From Methylococcus geothermalis (GTDB lineage Bacteria; Pseudomonadota; Gammaproteobacteria; Methylococcales; Methylococcaceae): 64,000 bases of DNA. The translations under genes were made by a program, and so were the position numbers. Numbering within the stretch: position 1 is the first letter of the stretch; each line of letters starts with the position of its first letter. The notes below the pieces were generated by a model. It made no database searches and was not told where the DNA came from. It saw only the letters and a list, made by a program, of their open reading frames with translations. The stretch covers positions 1,378,501 to 1,442,500 of the forward strand of contig NZ_CP046565.1 in NCBI RefSeq assembly GCF_012769535.1. The letters run 5' to 3'. Of the stretch, positions 1-15,307 are shown one piece after another.

Positions 1-538
1 TGGCGGTGGGGTACAGCAAGAGGTCTGCGCCGGCCAGCGCCATCAGACGCGCGGCTTCCGGATACCATTGATCCCAGCAGACCAGTACTCCCAGCCGTCC
101 GATCGAGGTGTCGATTGGCCGAAAGCCGAGATCGCCCGGCGTGAAATAAAATTTCTCGTAGTAGCCGGGGTCGTCCGGTATGTGCATCTTCCGGTATTTG
201 CCGGCCAGGCTGCCGTCGCTGTCCAGCACCACCGCTGTGTTGTGATAGAGGCCGGGCGCCCGCCGCTCGAACAGCGAGGCGACGACCACGATATTCAGCG
301 CCCGCGCCACGGACGCCAGTTCGGCGGTGGTGGGGCCCGGTATGGCTTCCGCGCCGTCGAAGCAGCCGCAGTCCTCGGTCTGGCAGAAATAGGGGCCAAG
401 GTGCAGTTCCGGCAGCATCACCAGATCGGCGCCCTGAGCCTTGGCGCTGCGGATGGCTTCCACGGACTCGGCCAGATTCTGTGTCCGGCCACCGTTGCAG
501 GCTTGCTGTACCAGCGCCAGCTTGAAGGTGGATTTCAT
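1..538 (-). CDS. aguB: N-carbamoylputrescine amidase (C-terminal part outside window)
   Basis: Nitrilase-family amidohydrolase that converts N-carbamoylputrescine to putrescine, CO2 and ammonia, the last step of agmatine-derived putrescine synthesis. The visible 179 residues carry the nitrilase triad: Glu in MLPELHLGPY, Lys in YRKMHIPDDP and the nucleophilic Cys in LVCWDQWYPE. Its ATG overlaps the TGA of the upstream aguA gene (ATGA), so the two are translationally coupled. The gene runs off the left edge of the window (usual length about 290 residues), so its C-terminus cannot be judged. The family is clear; the substrate is inferred from the aguA neighbour. Confidence 0.93.
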   Translation of the reverse strand, partial: MKSTFKLALVQQACNGGRTQNLAESVEAIRSAKAQGADLVMLPELHLGPYFCQTEDCGCFDGAEAIPGPTTAELASVARALNIVVVASLFERRAPGLYHNTAVVLDSDGSLAGKYRKMHIPDDPGYYEKFYFTPGDLGFRPIDTSIGRLGVLVCWDQWYPEAARLMALAGADLLLYPTA

Positions 539-1581
539 GCCCGGGTGACTCCTGCGGCTTCGGGAAATTGCATGCTCATGCAGTGCAGGCTGCCGTATTG
601 GCGGATGAGCGGCGTGCAGCGGATCGGGACGATTTCGCGATCCGGAAAACACGGCGCGAGGCGTTCGAGGGCGAGCGCATCCGCCGGGTCGGCGTAGACG
701 GGGACCAAGACGGCGCCGTTGATGATCAGGAAATTGGCGTAGGTGGCGGGCAGGCGCAGCCCCTCCTCGTCGCGGATCGGTTTCGGAATCGGTAGCGGCA
801 CCAGGGTGTAGGGCCGGCCGTCACGCTGCGTCATGGCCTGGAGTTGCCGCTCCATCGCCTTGAGCGGCGAATAGTGCGGATCGGATTCGTCGTCGCAGGC
901 GGTATAGGCGATGGTGTGTTCCGAGCAGAACCTCGCCAGGGTGTCGACGTGGGCGTCGGTGTCGTCGCCTTCAGCCTTGCCGTGATCCAGCCACAGTATC
1001 CGGTCGGCCCCCAGCGTCTCGGCCAGGCGGGCCTCGATGTCGGTGCGGCTGCAATCCGGATTGCGGTTGGGGTTGAGCAGGCAATGGCTGGTCGTGAGCA
1101 GGGTGCCGAGTCCATCGGTCTCGATACTGCCGCCTTCCAGCACGAAATCTACCGCGACCCGCGGCGTGTGGCCAAAAATGCCGCTCGCAACGAGGCGGGC
1201 AGCCAGTGCCGCATCGTCGGCGCATTCGTATTTCCCACCCCAGCCGTTGAAGCGGAAATCCAGCAATTCCACACGACCGTCATTCTGACGGCTCAAAGGG
1301 GCGGTATCGCGCACCCAGATGTCGTTGTACGGGATTCGGATGAAAACGGTCCGGTCGGGGTCCGCCGCGGTATTTGCCAGGATTTCGCCGATATGCTGTT
1401 CATGGCTCTGGTCCTGGCAGGCGACCAAGAGGGTTTCGCGCGTGCTGACGGCCTCGGCGATGGCGGCATAGGTTTGTTCCACTTCGTCCAGCCAGGGGGC
1501 GAAATCGCCGTTGCGGGGCGGCCAGGCGATCAGCACGGCGGACTGTTTTTCCCATTCGGGAAGGAATCGTAGGGAAGTCAC
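535..1581 (-). CDS. aguA: Agmatine deiminase
   Basis: Hydrolyses agmatine to N-carbamoylputrescine and ammonia in the cytoplasm, feeding putrescine synthesis through the adjacent aguB. The 348-residue product is full length for the Porphyromonas-type peptidyl-arginine deiminase family. It shows the WVRDTAP motif (about residues 89-95), an EGGS segment, the LDHGKAEGDDTDAHVD block with the catalytic His/Asp, and a C-terminal catalytic Cys at about residue 334 in GSLHCMSMQFP. Its stop overlaps the aguB start by 4 bases, which supports a two-gene operon. Confidence 0.95.
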   Translation of the reverse strand: MTSLRFLPEWEKQSAVLIAWPPRNGDFAPWLDEVEQTYAAIAEAVSTRETLLVACQDQSHEQHIGEILANTAADPDRTVFIRIPYNDIWVRDTAPLSRQNDGRVELLDFRFNGWGGKYECADDAALAARLVASGIFGHTPRVAVDFVLEGGSIETDGLGTLLTTSHCLLNPNRNPDCSRTDIEARLAETLGADRILWLDHGKAEGDDTDAHVDTLARFCSEHTIAYTACDDESDPHYSPLKAMERQLQAMTQRDGRPYTLVPLPIPKPIRDEEGLRLPATYANFLIINGAVLVPVYADPADALALERLAPCFPDREIVPIRCTPLIRQYGSLHCMSMQFPEAAGVTRA

Positions 1582-1703
1582 GTAAGTCGGAAATAGGGGA
1601 CTGAACGGCTTACGCCGTGGATTTTTCGGAAACGGATGTCGGGACGAAGCGGCCGCGATCCATACGGTCGCGGCTTTCCAGCCTTGGCGTCGCGCGGTCG
1701 GAA

Positions 1704-1859
1704 TCAGAAAAGGACAAGGCCCGGAGCGATCAGTGCGGCTGCGACGACCACTTTCCTGGGTAGGGTCCCGGTAGCGCAGCTTTTCAGTATTTCCACGGTT
1801 TCCTGGAGATTCTCCTTGAGTGACCGTGTCGGTTTCGTCTCTTGCGTCGCTTCAGTCAT
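1704..1859 (-). CDS. Small hypothetical protein, 51 aa
   Basis: I do not recognise this product. The frame has an ATG at 1859, a plausible ribosome-binding site (AGGAG about 6 bases upstream) and ends in TGA at 1704. The N-terminal half is polar (TEATQETKPTRSLKENLQE); the C-terminal 18 residues are hydrophobic (VVVAAALIAPGLVLF), so a tail-anchored or single-pass membrane peptide is possible. It fills the gap between recN and aguA in the same orientation. Coding status is uncertain because of its size. Confidence 0.4.
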   Translation of the reverse strand: MTEATQETKPTRSLKENLQETVEILKSCATGTLPRKVVVAAALIAPGLVLF

Positions 1860-1955
1860 GGGGGCTCCTGGTCGGTGTACGGGTGATCGGGTCGGCTAAC
1901 CGACGTGGTGATAGTGTCATTCATTCTAAAGCAAAATCCGCCGAAGAATGCGAGA

Positions 1956-3632
1956 TCAGTGCGCCAGCATCAGCATTTCCCGTGCATGGGCCAAAGTCTG
2001 TTCCGTGATGCGCAGGCCGCCGAGCATGCGGGCGACCTCGGCAGTGCGTTCGTCCATGTTCAGCGCGCGTACCGTGGACTGGGTCATGCCGTCTGTGGCA
2101 TGTTTTTCGACCAGGAGATGCTGATGGCCCAGCGCGGCGATCTGGGGGAGGTGGGTCACGCACAGCACCTGGCGGTTGACGCCGAGCGAGCGCAGCTTGA
2201 TCCCCACCATCTCGGCGACGCCGCCGCCTATGCCCGTATCGACCTCGTCGTAAATCAGGGTTGGCGTCGTCTTTTGCGCGATCGATGCGACTTCGATCGC
2301 CAGGCTGATGCGGGAAAGCTCGCCGCCGGAGGCAACCCGCGACAGCGGCCGCGGCGGCAGACCCGGATTGGCGCTGACCAGGAACTCGATCCTGTCCCGC
2401 CCGTGGGGCGCGGGCAAAGCCTCCGCATCGGTCTCGAACGCGACGGCGAAGCGCCCGTGCGGCATGCCGAGTTCATGGATCAGCCGCGAGATGTCGGTCT
2501 CCAGCGCCTCCGCGGCTTGCTGCCGCTTTTGCGACAGGGCGCGGGCGGCGGTGTCATAGGCGGCCAGCAGGTCGCTTTGTTCGGCAAGAAGGTGCTCGAG
2601 CCGTTCTTCGCCGGTCGCAAGGCTACGCAATTCGGTCCGGAGCGTTTCCAGGTGGGCGGGCAGCTCTTCCGGGCGCACCTGGTGCTTGCGCCCGAGCTGG
2701 TGAACTTCCGCCAGCCGTCGTTCCAGTGCCGCGAACTTAGCCGGGTCGGGATCGAGGGCGTCCAGGTGATGGCGCAACGCCATCGCCGCTTCTTTGACCT
2801 GAATGCGGGCGCTTTCCAGCAGTTCCAGCGTTTCGGCGAATTCCCGCGAGAGCTGGGCGAGTTCGCCGACCGCGTGGGTGGACTGGGCCAGCAGCCCGTT
2901 CACGGAATAGTGTTCGTCCTCGTAGAGCAGCTTGAGCTGGGCGTAGCCGATTTCCGAGACCCGGCCGAGATTGGCCAGAAGTTCGTGTTCTTCCGACAGG
3001 GCGCGGTAGTCCAGGGCCGGGATGTCGAGCTGTTCCAGTTCGTTCACCTGGTACTGGAGCAGTTCCTGGCGGGCGTTGCGGCGGCTGGCGTCCTGCTGTA
3101 GCTGGTCGATCCGGTCGGAAACGTCTTTCCAGCGATCGAAAATCCGTTTCAGTTCCGAGGCCAGTTCACGGGAACCTGCATGTCGGTCCAGCAAGGCTCG
3201 CTGCTCGCCGGCCTGCAGCAGGTTCAGATGGGCGTGCTGGCCGTGGATTTCCACCAAGTGCCGGCCCAAGGCCTGGAGGTTCGGCAGGGTCGCGGGGCGG
3301 CCGTTGATGAAAGCGCGGGAACGTCCGTCGGCGCTGATGGTCCGGCGGATGAGGCAGATGTCCTCGTCGGCTTCGGCCAGTTCATTATCGAGCAGCCAAT
3401 CGCGGGCAGACGATGCGTCGTCCAGATCGAAGCACAGGCTGACTTCGCCCCGCTCGGCGCCCGGCCGCACCAGGCCCGAGTCCGCCCGGTCGCCGAGCGC
3501 AAGCCCCAGCGCCGTGAGCAGGATCGACTTGCCGGCGCCGGTTTCGCCGGTCAGCACGGTGAAGCCGGACCGGAGATCCAGATCGAGGGCGGACACGACC
3601 GCCAGATCCCGTATGCTCAGGCGGGTCAGCAT
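1956..3632 (-). CDS. recN: DNA repair protein RecN
   Basis: SMC-like ATPase that acts in recombinational repair of double-strand breaks. The 558-residue protein has the Walker A GETGAGKS at about residues 29-36, a long coiled-coil middle, the ABC-type signature region (PLSRVASGGELSRISLA) and the Walker B/D-loop LIYDEVDTGIGG, all in the usual order and spacing. It starts only 3 bases after the nadK stop, so nadK and recN are probably co-transcribed, an arrangement also seen in enterobacteria. I see no LexA box upstream of it, consistent with expression from the nadK side. Confidence 0.96.
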   Translation of the reverse strand: MLTRLSIRDLAVVSALDLDLRSGFTVLTGETGAGKSILLTALGLALGDRADSGLVRPGAERGEVSLCFDLDDASSARDWLLDNELAEADEDICLIRRTISADGRSRAFINGRPATLPNLQALGRHLVEIHGQHAHLNLLQAGEQRALLDRHAGSRELASELKRIFDRWKDVSDRIDQLQQDASRRNARQELLQYQVNELEQLDIPALDYRALSEEHELLANLGRVSEIGYAQLKLLYEDEHYSVNGLLAQSTHAVGELAQLSREFAETLELLESARIQVKEAAMALRHHLDALDPDPAKFAALERRLAEVHQLGRKHQVRPEELPAHLETLRTELRSLATGEERLEHLLAEQSDLLAAYDTAARALSQKRQQAAEALETDISRLIHELGMPHGRFAVAFETDAEALPAPHGRDRIEFLVSANPGLPPRPLSRVASGGELSRISLAIEVASIAQKTTPTLIYDEVDTGIGGGVAEMVGIKLRSLGVNRQVLCVTHLPQIAALGHQHLLVEKHATDGMTQSTVRALNMDERTAEVARMLGGLRITEQTLAHAREMLMLAH

Positions 3633-3635
3633 CGT

Positions 3636-4508
3636 CTAACGGTTGCTCCAGTTGAGCTTGAGCCGCAGGATCTCGAAAAAATCGTAGTCCATGGGATGAA
3701 GAATGCGGAACGGCCGCTCCGCCTTGCGAATCGCGATGCTGTCGTCGGCCGCGACTTCGGGGAAAGGGACGTTGTCGCAGCTCACCTGGGCCCGGAACTG
3801 CTTGTTCGGCCGGAAGGCGATCTCGACCAGGCTGTCCCCCGAGATGACGATGGGGCGGTTGGACAGGGTATGGGGATTGATCGGCGCCAGCACCATCGCA
3901 TTGAGCGCGGGATACAGGATCGGCCCGCCGGCCGATAGCGCGTAGGCGGTCGAGCCGGTGGGTGTGGAGACGATCAGTCCGTCGGAGCGCTGCGAATTCA
4001 GGAAGACGCCGTCGATGGCGGTTTCGATTTCTATCATGCTGGTCGCGCTGCCGCTATGGATGACCACCTCGTTGACGGCGGCGCCCTGGGCGATGGCTTC
4101 ACGGTCCCGGATCAGTTGGGCCACCAGAGGGTAGCGCTCCTCGGCCCGGTACGACCCGGTCAATATTTCGTGGAGCTTCCCGACCGCGTCGTTAGGGGAA
4201 ATATCCACCAGAAAGCCCAGCCGTCCCAGGTTGACGCCAATGAGGGGAACGTCGTGCAGGTAAAGGCTACGCGCGGCTCCCAGCAATGTGCCGTCTCCGC
4301 CGACCACCACGGCGATGTCCGCCCGCTGGGCCAGTTCGGGCATGGTGCAGATCTGGGCGGAATGGGGGAAAAGCGTGGCACAGCCTCGCTCCACCAGAAT
4401 GTCGAGTCCGGAAGTCAGGAGATAGGCATGGATGGCGCCGAGGGTATCCGCTATCCGCGGGGCGTCCGGCTTCCCGATGAGCGCGATGGTGCGAAATTGC
4501 GAAAGCAT
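3636..4508 (-). CDS. nadK: NAD kinase
   Basis: Phosphorylates NAD to NADP in the cytoplasm. The GGDGT catalytic motif (VVVGGDGTLLGAARS) and the NEVVIHSG motif are present, followed by the glycine-rich STPTGSTAYALSAGGP segment. I chose the ATG at 4508, which gives 290 residues beginning MLSQFRTIALIGKP and matches the family's usual N-terminus. The frame stays open upstream to a TTG at 4574 (312 residues), but that extension (MPILNNLMLGPSTPG) looks unlike NAD kinases. It lies divergent from hrcA and 3 bases ahead of recN. Confidence 0.93.
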   Translation of the reverse strand: MLSQFRTIALIGKPDAPRIADTLGAIHAYLLTSGLDILVERGCATLFPHSAQICTMPELAQRADIAVVVGGDGTLLGAARSLYLHDVPLIGVNLGRLGFLVDISPNDAVGKLHEILTGSYRAEERYPLVAQLIRDREAIAQGAAVNEVVIHSGSATSMIEIETAIDGVFLNSQRSDGLIVSTPTGSTAYALSAGGPILYPALNAMVLAPINPHTLSNRPIVISGDSLVEIAFRPNKQFRAQVSCDNVPFPEVAADDSIAIRKAERPFRILHPMDYDFFEILRLKLNWSNR

Positions 4509-4638
4509 CCGCCTGAACGTCGTGTGGAATCCCGGGGTTGAAGGCCCGAGCATCAAATTATTTAGGATTGGCAAGCCTTAGATCTTCGCCACGAGTTAAA
4601 ATGCTTGCGATGCGGCGTTGCCCAATGGTAGGACCTTC

Positions 4639-4667
4639 TTGACACTTAATCTAGGGGTTGCTAGTTT
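4639..4667 (+). promoter_or_regulatory. Sigma70-type promoter of hrcA
   Basis: TTGACA (4639-4644), a 17-base spacer, then TAGTTT (4662-4667). The -35 box is perfect and the -10 weak. The CIRCE operator begins at the next base, so HrcA binding should block initiation directly. Confidence 0.65.
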
Positions 4668-4694
4668 TTGGCACTCGGCGTAATCGAGTGCTAA
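4668..4694 (+). promoter_or_regulatory. CIRCE operator (HrcA binding site)
   Basis: TTGGCACTC, nine bases, GAGTGCTAA. This matches the consensus TTAGCACTC-N9-GAGTGCTAA with one mismatch in the left arm. It lies just downstream of the promoter and 22 bases before the hrcA GTG, indicating autoregulation of hrcA. I found no second CIRCE before grpE or dnaK. Confidence 0.93.
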
Positions 4695-4716
4695 TCCAGC
4701 ATCTTTCCGGCATACC

Positions 4717-5769
4717 GTGGCAAGTTTTCCCGAATTGAGCGAGCGAGCCCAGCACCTGTTGAAGGCACTGGTGGAACGGTATATCGGCGAAGGCCAGCCG
4801 GTCGGTTCGCGCGTTCTCGCCAAGGATGCCGGTTTGAGCCCGGCGACCATACGCAACGTCATGGCCGATCTCGAGGAACTTGGCTTGATCACCTCGCCGC
4901 ATACCTCGGCGGGCCGCCTGCCCACCGTGAGCGGCTACCGGCTGTTCGTCGACTCTTTGCTGATCGTGAAGCCCTTGCAGCAGGGCATCGTCGACCAGTT
5001 GTGGCTGGACCTCGAGAGCCAGGATAACCCGCGCGATCTGTTGGAAACCGCCTCCAAACTGCTGTCGGAGCTGACCCACATGGCCTGTATCATCTCCATG
5101 CCGAGGCGGGAAACCCTGGCGTTCCAGCACATCGAATTTCTGCCGCTGTCGGACCACCGGGTACTGGCCATCCTGGTGACGAGCGATCAGGAAATCCACA
5201 ACAAGATCATTCACACGCCCCATCGTTTCAGCGCTGCGGAGTTGCAGGCCGCCGCCAATTTCTTCAATGCCGTCTGCATCGGCAAGGACATGGCTTCGGC
5301 GCGCGAACATCTGCGCTCCGAATTGCAGAACGAACGTGAGCGCCTGAGCGAGCAACTGTTGCAGGCGGGCGAGATCGCCGAGCAGGCCTTGCTGGAGGGC
5401 GCTCGCTCGAAGAAGCCGTTTCTGGTCAGGGGTGAAACCAACCTCATGGATTTCGTCGAGTTGGCCGATGTGGAGCGCCTGCGCGGCCTGTTCGAAGCGT
5501 TTCGTCAGAAGGAAAGCATCGTCGGGCTGCTCGATCGCTGCCTCGCCTCCCCCGGCGTGAAAATACTCATTGGCGAAGAGAGTGGCCTCCGGCCGCTGGA
5601 GCCCTGCAGCCTGGTGACGGCATCCTATTCGGTCGACAATCGCGTGCTGGGCGTGCTCGGCGTGATCGGGCCGACCCGGATGAAATACGAGCGGGTGATC
5701 CCTCTCGTGGACGTCACCGCGAAACTGGTGGGCGCAGCCTTGAATCAGCGGACACGGGCCCCAACTTAA
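4717..5769 (+). CDS. hrcA: Heat-inducible transcription repressor HrcA
   Basis: Represses class I heat-shock genes by binding CIRCE elements, and is usually kept active by GroEL. The 350-residue product starts at a GTG. It has an N-terminal winged-helix segment (about residues 1-75, with the conserved SPATIRNVMADLEELGLI and SPHTSAGRLPT motifs) and the GAF-like C-terminal domain ending in IGPTRMKYERVIPLV. Its own CIRCE lies directly upstream. A strong terminator separates it from grpE, so it looks monocistronic. Confidence 0.96.
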   Translation: MASFPELSERAQHLLKALVERYIGEGQPVGSRVLAKDAGLSPATIRNVMADLEELGLITSPHTSAGRLPTVSGYRLFVDSLLIVKPLQQGIVDQLWLDLESQDNPRDLLETASKLLSELTHMACIISMPRRETLAFQHIEFLPLSDHRVLAILVTSDQEIHNKIIHTPHRFSAAELQAAANFFNAVCIGKDMASAREHLRSELQNERERLSEQLLQAGEIAEQALLEGARSKKPFLVRGETNLMDFVELADVERLRGLFEAFRQKESIVGLLDRCLASPGVKILIGEESGLRPLEPCSLVTASYSVDNRVLGVLGVIGPTRMKYERVIPLVDVTAKLVGAALNQRTRAPT

Positions 5770-5803
5770 TGTTTCCGGAGTTGTGACGGTACCGGGAAGT
5801 CCG

Positions 5804-5840
5804 CCGCCCGCTCCCAAGGAGCCGGGCGGTATCGTTTTTT
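5804..5840 (+). terminator. Rho-independent terminator after hrcA
   Basis: A GC-rich stem (CCGCCCGCTCC paired with GGAGCCGGGCGG, one bulge, short CAA loop) is followed after a few bases by six T residues at 5835-5840. Confidence 0.8.
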
Positions 5841-5864
5841 CCGATCAAAAAAATTTTGAACCCC

Positions 5865-5870
5865 TATAAT
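5865..5870 (+). promoter_or_regulatory. -10 box immediately before grpE
   Basis: A perfect TATAAT preceded by CCCC lies 7 bases before the grpE ATG. No good -35 is found at the usual distance. A start site at normal spacing would fall on or next to the ATG, which would make the transcript leaderless. Confidence 0.4.
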
Positions 5871-5877
5871 TCGGACT

Positions 5878-6432
5878 ATGAGCGAAGAAGAATTGACCAA
5901 CGGTCCCGGCACAGACGCCCAGCCGGAACTTCTGGAAGTGGAGGCGCCACCTGCCGAAGCGCCTGCCGCGGAGCCCGACCGGGCATTGCTTGAGGCACAG
6001 CAGCAGGCGAGTGACAACTGGGAGCGTTTCGTGCGGGCCCAGGCGGAAATGGAAAACCTGCGCCGGCGGATGGAAAAAGACCTCCAGAATGCGCACAAGT
6101 ACGCCCTGGAAAAATTCGCCAAGGAGTTGTTGCCGGTGATGGACAGCCTGGAACTCGGCATCGCGGCCTCATCGGCCGATACCCCCGATGTCGCCAAGCT
6201 CCGGGAAGGAGCTGAGCTGACCTTGAAGCAGTTTCAGAGCGTGTTCGAGAAGTTCGGCATCTTGGCCATCGATCCGGTAGGCGAGAAATTCAATCCGGAA
6301 CGGCACCAGGCCATGGCTTTGGAACCTGCCGAGTCGGTCGAGCCGAACACCGTGCTCAAGGTATTTCAGAAAGGCTATCTGTTGAACGACCGTCTGCTGC
6401 GCCCCGCGCTCGTGGTCGTAGCCCAGGCTTGA
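5878..6432 (+). CDS. grpE: Nucleotide exchange factor GrpE
   Basis: Co-chaperone that releases ADP from DnaK. The 184-residue protein has an acidic, Pro/Ala-rich N-terminus, a coiled-coil dimerisation helix (about residues 35-90, with ERFVRAQAEMENLRRRMEKD), and the beta-domain signature ending FQKGYLLNDRLLRPALVVVA. The ATG at 5878 has no visible Shine-Dalgarno sequence; the only nearby signal is a TATAAT 7 bases upstream. It is followed 67 bases later by dnaK. Confidence 0.95.
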   Translation: MSEEELTNGPGTDAQPELLEVEAPPAEAPAAEPDRALLEAQQQASDNWERFVRAQAEMENLRRRMEKDLQNAHKYALEKFAKELLPVMDSLELGIAASSADTPDVAKLREGAELTLKQFQSVFEKFGILAIDPVGEKFNPERHQAMALEPAESVEPNTVLKVFQKGYLLNDRLLRPALVVVAQA

Positions 6433-6455
6433 AATCCCCTGGATCGGCCTCACAT
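6428..6455 (+). promoter_or_regulatory. Candidate heat-shock (sigma32-type) promoter of dnaK
   Basis: CTTGAAA (6428-6434), 13 bases, then CCTCACAT (6448-6455). The first matches the sigma32 -35 exactly and the second matches five of the seven fixed positions of the -10 consensus CCCCATNT. It overlaps the grpE stop codon and lies 44 bases before the dnaK ATG. Assigned by eye. Confidence 0.45.
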
Positions 6456-6499
6456 AGCATCTGTCCCTCAGAACAATCACAGATAAACCGGAGAAATCC

Positions 6500-8419
<1,920 letters not shown>

Positions 8420-8482
8420 ACCGCGGCAAGCCTTTCCGCCTCTTGTAGGGCGGGGCGGCTCATCCTTTCCCTGCTGATCGGG

Positions 8483-8503
8483 CCGCCGGCGTCAAGCCGG
8501 CGG
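8483..8503 (+). other. GC-rich hairpin just before dnaJ
   Basis: CCGCCGGC (8483-8490), loop GTCAA, GCCGGCGG (8496-8503): a perfect 8-bp stem ending 10 bases before the dnaJ ATG, where the ribosome-binding site should be. No clear Shine-Dalgarno is visible. It could modulate dnaJ translation or attenuate read-through from dnaK; there is no T-run, so it is not a standard terminator. Confidence 0.55.
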
Positions 8504-8513
8504 TTGTGCGTTT

Positions 8514-10477
<1,964 letters not shown>

Positions 10478-10557
10478 ACTCCGCACGATAGGGTGTAATA
10501 GGATGAAGCATGCCGCGGGGGCTTGTTTTTCCCCGTCAGGCCGCGCCGAGCATCGCA

Positions 10558-10752
10558 GCTTTCGGCGAGAAAAGCCCGAAGGGGAGCCGCAGGGACGCGG
10601 CTCGTCCATCGAGGGGCAGGAGCCCCTTCGATGGACCCTCGCCGAAAGCGAGAAGCGCAGGAGGCTTTCGCGGCCTCCGGGTGGTTTTTCTTTGGTTACT
10701 TTCTTTTGTCCGCACAAAAGAAAGTAACCCGACCGTGGGTTCGGATACCCAC
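10558..10752. repeat. Palindrome-rich intergenic repeat element
   Basis: The 426-base dapB-carA gap holds no convincing gene but several nested inverted repeats. An outer pair GCTTTCGGCGAG (10558-10569) and CTCGCCGAAAGC (10638-10649) encloses GTCCATCGAGGGGC (10604-10617) and its near-complement at 10622-10636. A perfect 16-bp palindrome arm GGTTACTTTCTTTTGT (10694-10709) pairs with 10714-10729 across a 4-base loop, and GTGGGT/ACCCAC pairs at 10735-10752. The design resembles the mosaic intergenic repeats seen in many copies in gammaproteobacteria; copy number here cannot be judged from one window. Confidence 0.75.
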
Positions 10753-10800
10753 ATTCAATCAGGCCTCGCGCAGCGTTACATCTAGTACTGGTACGCCGGA

Positions 10801-10829
10801 TGGACTCCATCAGGGCGATCTTCTATAAT
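10801..10829 (+). promoter_or_regulatory. Promoter of carAB
   Basis: TGGACT (10801-10806), a 17-base spacer, TATAAT (10824-10829). The -10 is perfect and the -35 matches four of six. It would give a leader of about 75 bases before carA. Confidence 0.6.
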
Positions 10830-10861
10830 CGAGCGGCTAAAACGCGTCGAATTCCAACAAG

Positions 10862-10891
10862 CGGGGCATATCTTCGGGTCTGCCCCGTTTT
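10862..10891 (+). promoter_or_regulatory. Terminator-like hairpin in the carA leader
   Basis: CGGGGCA (10862-10868) pairs with TGCCCCG (10881-10887) across a 12-base loop and is followed directly by TTTT. It lies between the carA promoter and start codon, the place expected of an attenuator. The T-run is short, so termination would be partial at best. Confidence 0.5.
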
Positions 10892-10912
10892 GCACATCTT
10901 AAGGTGGCCTTA

Positions 10913-12049
10913 TTGAAAACTCCCGCGCTGCTTGCTCTTGAAGACGGTACCGTGTTTCGCGGCTACGCGATTGGAGCCGAAGGCTCGTCGGTGGGCGAGG
11001 TGGTGTTCAATACCTCGATCACTGGCTATCAGGAAATTCTCACCGATCCGTCCTACGCCCGCCAGATCGTCACGTTGACCTATCCGCACGTCGGCAACAC
11101 CGGCGTCAACGAAGAGGATGCCGAGTCCACCGGCATTTTCGCCAGCGGCCTGGTCATCCGCGACCTGCCGTTGCGGGCCAGCAACTGGCGGAGCCAGATC
11201 CGGCTCGACGATTATCTGCGTCAGCGCGGCGTCGTCGGCATCGCCGGCCTGGATACCCGCCGGCTGACTCGCATCCTGCGCGATAAGGGCGCCCAGCGCG
11301 GCTGCATCGCGGCCGGCGACGGTCTGGATGCCGATGCCTCGGTGGACATGGCCCGCGGCTTTTCCGGCCTGCAGGGCATGGATCTGGCCCAGGTCGTGAC
11401 TACGCAGCAGTCCTATGAGTGGGCCGAAGGCACCTGGCGGCTCGGCGCCGAGCCGGTGCATGCCGGTAACGGCGGCTTCCACGTGGTGGCCTACGATTTT
11501 GGCGTCAAGCAGAATATCCTGCGTCTGCTCGCGGACCGAGGCTGCCGGGTCACCGTGATGCCTGCCAAGACGCCGGCCTCCGAGGCGCTGGCGCTGAAGC
11601 CGGACGGCCTGTTTCTGTCCAATGGCCCGGGCGATCCGGAGCCCTGCGACTATGCCATCGCGGCGATCCGGGCATTTTTGTCCACTGGCATCCCCGTTTT
11701 CGGCATCTGCCTGGGGCACCAGTTGCTGGCCCTCGCGGCCGGCGCGCGCACCCTGAAGATGAAATTCGGCCATCACGGCGCCAATCATCCGGTGCAGGAC
11801 CTGGGCACCGGCCGAGTGGTGATCACCAGCCAGAACCACGGTTTCGCCGTCGAGGAAGCCAGCCTGCCCGAAAATGTGCGGCCGACCCACCGTTCCCTGT
11901 TCGACGGCAGTCTCCAGGGCATCGAATTCACCGATCGTTCCGCGTTCGGTTTCCAGGGGCATCCGGAAGCGAGTCCCGGCCCGCACGATCTGTGCGATCT
12001 GTTCGACCGCTTCATCGCCGACATGAAAGTCGCCCGCAACCGTCATTAA
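10913..12049 (+). CDS. carA: Carbamoyl-phosphate synthase small subunit
   Basis: Glutamine amidotransferase subunit that supplies ammonia to CarB for carbamoyl phosphate (arginine and pyrimidines). The N-terminal domain opens [18 protein letters not shown]; the class I glutaminase domain has the nucleophile Cys in [12 protein letters not shown] (about residue 266) and the His/Glu pair in [13 protein letters not shown] prefer the TTG start at 10913 (378 residues), because AAGGTGG lies at the right distance upstream and the product aligns with the usual CarA N-terminus. The alternative GTG at 10904 gives 381 residues but has no ribosome-binding site. carB follows 15 bases later. Confidence 0.95.
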   Translation: MKTPALLALEDGTVFRGYAIGAEGSSVGEVVFNTSITGYQEILTDPSYARQIVTLTYPHVGNTGVNEEDAESTGIFASGLVIRDLPLRASNWRSQIRLDDYLRQRGVVGIAGLDTRRLTRILRDKGAQRGCIAAGDGLDADASVDMARGFSGLQGMDLAQVVTTQQSYEWAEGTWRLGAEPVHAGNGGFHVVAYDFGVKQNILRLLADRGCRVTVMPAKTPASEALALKPDGLFLSNGPGDPEPCDYAIAAIRAFLSTGIPVFGICLGHQLLALAAGARTLKMKFGHHGANHPVQDLGTGRVVITSQNHGFAVEEASLPENVRPTHRSLFDGSLQGIEFTDRSAFGFQGHPEASPGPHDLCDLFDRFIADMKVARNRH

Positions 12050-12064
12050 TCGCGTCCTTCGTTC

Positions 12065-15283
<3,219 letters not shown>

Positions 15284-15307
15284 ATCGGAGAATCGGAAGG
15301 AATAGCG

